In this document: in pieces, positions 62,221-64,000 of the stretch
Layout: each line of letters opens with the position of its first letter
Position numbering within the stretch: the stretch's first letter is position 1
Assembly: GCF_010907035.1 (NCBI RefSeq)
Contig: NZ_QUMK01000009.1
Location: 26,358 to 90,357, forward strand
Direction: 5' to 3'
DNA: 64,000 bases
Source of the DNA: Rhodopseudomonas sp. BR0M22
Lineage (GTDB): Bacteria > Pseudomonadota > Alphaproteobacteria > Rhizobiales > Xanthobacteraceae
Notes under the pieces: model-generated
Told to the model about the DNA's origin: nothing
Database searches by the model: none
The model's input: the letters and a program-made list of their open reading frames with translations, nothing else
Position numbers and translations under genes: made by a program

Positions 62221-63069
62221 TTACTTCTCCGTCTCGACCAGTCCGCGCACGAACAGCTTCTGCATCAGCACCACCACGGCGACCGGCGGCAGCATCGCCA
62301 GCACCGCGGTCGCCATCACGATCGGCCATTCGGTCAGCGCGTCCGACGTCACGATCATCTTGCGGATTCCGATCTGGATGGTCTGCATGTCGTCGCGCGT
62401 GGTGATCAGCAGCGGCCAAAGATATTGATTCCAGCCGAGGATGAACAGAATCACGAACAGCGCCGCCATGTTGGTGCGCGACAGCGGCAGCAGCGTATCC
62501 CAGAAGAACCGCAGCGGCCCGGCGCCGTCGATCCGCGAGGCTTCCAGCAATTCGTCCGGCACCGTCATGAAGAATTGCCGGAACAGCAGCGTCGCGGTCG
62601 CCGACGCGATCAGCGGCAGCGCCAGCCCGGCGTAACTATCCAGCAGATTGAGATCGGCCGCGATCTTGTAGGTCGGATAGATCCGGACCTCGACCGGCAG
62701 CATCAGCGTGATGAAGATGATCCAGAAGATCGTCATCCGGAACGGAAACCGGAAATACACGATCGCATAGGCCGAGATGATCGAGATCGCGATCTTGCCG
62801 AGCGCGATCGACATCGCCATCACGAACGAATTGAACAGCATGCTGGCGACCGGCTCGCGGGTGGTGCCCGACGAGCCGACGAAGATGGTCTTGTAATAGT
62901 TCTCGAGAAAGTGGCCGCCGGGCAGCAGCGACATCTGACCGTTGGCGATGGTTGCGTTGTCCTGGGTCGAGGCGACGAACGCCAGATACACCGGGAACGC
63001 CACGATCGCGACGCCGACCCACAGGATCAGATGCGGCAGCAGATTGCCGAACTTGCGGTGCTCGACCAT
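62221..63069 (-). CDS. ugpE: sn-glycerol-3-phosphate ABC transporter permease UgpE
   Basis: This 282-residue permease has six helices and the EAA motif region [20 protein letters not shown]. Its start ([20 protein letters not shown]) resembles UgpE, as does [23 protein letters not shown] at 63069 overlaps the ugpA stop by one base (TGATG), so translation is coupled. Confidence 0.88.
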   Translation of the reverse strand: MVEHRKFGNLLPHLILWVGVAIVAFPVYLAFVASTQDNATIANGQMSLLPGGHFLENYYKTIFVGSSGTTREPVASMLFNSFVMAMSIALGKIAISIISAYAIVYFRFPFRMTIFWIIFITLMLPVEVRIYPTYKIAADLNLLDSYAGLALPLIASATATLLFRQFFMTVPDELLEASRIDGAGPLRFFWDTLLPLSRTNMAALFVILFILGWNQYLWPLLITTRDDMQTIQIGIRKMIVTSDALTEWPIVMATAVLAMLPPVAVVVLMQKLFVRGLVETEK

Positions 63070-63950
63070 CAGTAGTTCACCTTGCGCTCGACGAAGCGGA
63101 ACTGAATCGCCGTCAGGGCGATCACGATGCCCATCAGGATCACCGATTGGGCCGCCGAACTGCCGAGGTTGGAGCCGAGCAGGCCGTCCTGATACACCTT
63201 GTAGACCAGCGTTTCGGTCGCCTTCGCCGGCCCGCCGCGCGTCATGGTGTCGATGATGCCGAAGGTGTCGAAGAACGCGTACACGACGTTGACGATCACC
63301 AGGAAAAAGATGGTCGGCGACAGCAACGGAAAGATGATGGTCCAGAACCGCCGCATCGGCCGGGCGCCGTCGATCGCCGCCGCCTCGATCACGCTGGACG
63401 GGATCGCCTGCAGCCCGGCGAGGAAGAACAGGAAGTTGTAGGAGATCTGCTTCCACGCCGCGGCGAGCACGATCAACAGCGCCGCCTGATCGCCGTCGAG
63501 CAGCGGATTCCAGTCGACGCCGAGCGCGCGCAGCCCGTGGGCGATGACGCCGAGCGACGGATTGAGCATGAACACCCACAGCACACCGACCACCGGCGGC
63601 GCCACCGCGTAGGGCCAGATCAGCATGGTGCGGTAGAACGTCGAGCCGCGCAGCGGCCGATCCGCCATCACCGCCAGCAGCAGCGCCAACGACAGCGACG
63701 ACAGCGCGATCGCAAAGGAGAAGACGAAGGTCCGGATGATCGCGGCGAAGTAATCCGGATCGGCCAGCAGCTCACGATAATTGTCGAGCCAGACGAACAC
63801 GGTCGACAGGCCGAACGCGTCCTGCAGCAGGAACGACTGGATCACCGCCTGCGCCGCCGGCCAATAAAAGAACACCAGCACCACCGCGAGCTGCGGCAGC
63901 ACCAGCAGATAAGGCAGGAATTTGGATTGAAAGACGGCGTGCTTGAGCAT
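63069..63950 (-). CDS. ugpA: sn-glycerol-3-phosphate ABC transporter permease UgpA
   Basis: This 293-residue permease has an N-terminus like UgpA ([20 protein letters not shown] then [20 protein letters not shown]). The EAA loop is [20 protein letters not shown]. It pairs with UgpE to form the channel; the binding protein gene ugpB is probably just upstream, beyond the right edge. A 50 bp repeat-rich stretch precedes it. Confidence 0.88.
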   Translation of the reverse strand: MLKHAVFQSKFLPYLLVLPQLAVVLVFFYWPAAQAVIQSFLLQDAFGLSTVFVWLDNYRELLADPDYFAAIIRTFVFSFAIALSSLSLALLLAVMADRPLRGSTFYRTMLIWPYAVAPPVVGVLWVFMLNPSLGVIAHGLRALGVDWNPLLDGDQAALLIVLAAAWKQISYNFLFFLAGLQAIPSSVIEAAAIDGARPMRRFWTIIFPLLSPTIFFLVIVNVVYAFFDTFGIIDTMTRGGPAKATETLVYKVYQDGLLGSNLGSSAAQSVILMGIVIALTAIQFRFVERKVNY

Positions 63951-63955
63951 CGACT

Positions 63956-64000
63956 AGCTCCCCTCCCCCCGCTCTTGCGGCGGGGAGGGGTCGGGGGTGG
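63956..64000. repeat. Partial palindromic repeat at the right edge
   Basis: The sequence CCCCTCCCCCCGCTCTTGCGG then CGGGGAGGGG and TCGGGGGTGG is a G/C-rich palindrome like the other intergenic repeats, continuing past the window. It is upstream of ugpA. Confidence 0.65.

Overview
The window is GC-rich alphaproteobacterial chromosome. The gene content and local order (ccoNOQP-ccoGHIS, lptCAB-rpoN-hpf-ptsN, ROSE-type hsp20 leader, kaiCB without kaiA, several families of intergenic palindromes) fit Bradyrhizobiaceae/Nitrobacteraceae, most likely Rhodopseudomonas palustris or a close relative. This assignment comes from recognising protein families and gene order; no search was run.

Layout. 0-6.6 kb: the 5' end of hppD, a divergent AsnC-type regulator, a KaiC-KaiB-HWE histidine kinase operon, a small soluble MCP-like protein and a second Lrp-type regulator. 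6.7-15.0 kb: the complete cbb3 oxidase cluster, read leftwards from a perfect FNR/FixK box (ccoN, O, Q, P, then G, H, I, S and a small unknown gene). 15.2-23.1 kb: panE, two SDRs, a DsbA-like isomerase, a GST, gamma-glutamyltranspeptidase and an MFS transporter. 23.1-30.0 kb: aroG behind a textbook aromatic-codon attenuator, purH, a heparinase-like protein and rsmB. 30.1-34.7 kb: an SDHAF4-like gene, then a nuclease gene whose last 172 bp are duplicated around an AT-rich 1 kb insert carrying one unknown gene, then a YiiX-like hydrolase and a Tat-exported amine oxidase. 34.7-40.7 kb: infC-rpmI-rplT-pheS-pheT, with a DUF559 nuclease gene and four palindromic repeats wedged between pheS and pheT. 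41-47 kb: an alpha/beta hydrolase, queG, a GST, uppP, an NDUFA9-like protein, tRNA-Leu(CAG) and an RNase D-like gene. 47.1-53.0 kb: lptC-lptA-lptB-rpoN-hpf-ptsN. 53.3-60.1 kb: an amino-acid-type ABC importer (binding protein plus a fused permease-ATPase), a formamidase, an AraC-formamidase fusion and a RidA protein. 60.2-64.0 kb: DUF1150 and hsp20 under a ROSE thermometer and RpoH-like promoter, then ugpA-ugpE-ugpC.

Most interesting items: (1) the insert at 30964-32009, which duplicates a gene's 3' end with only synonymous differences between the copies and has no recombinase; (2) the aroG attenuator, with an apparently leaderless peptide containing Tyr-Trp-Tyr-Phe-Tyr-Phe and a perfect antiterminator/terminator switch; (3) the AraC-amidase fusion next to a stand-alone paralogue of its enzyme domain; (4) the DUF559 gene bracketed by palindromes inside the pheS/pheT operon; (5) the KaiC-KaiB-HWE kinase operon. 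GC contents quoted are estimates by eye.
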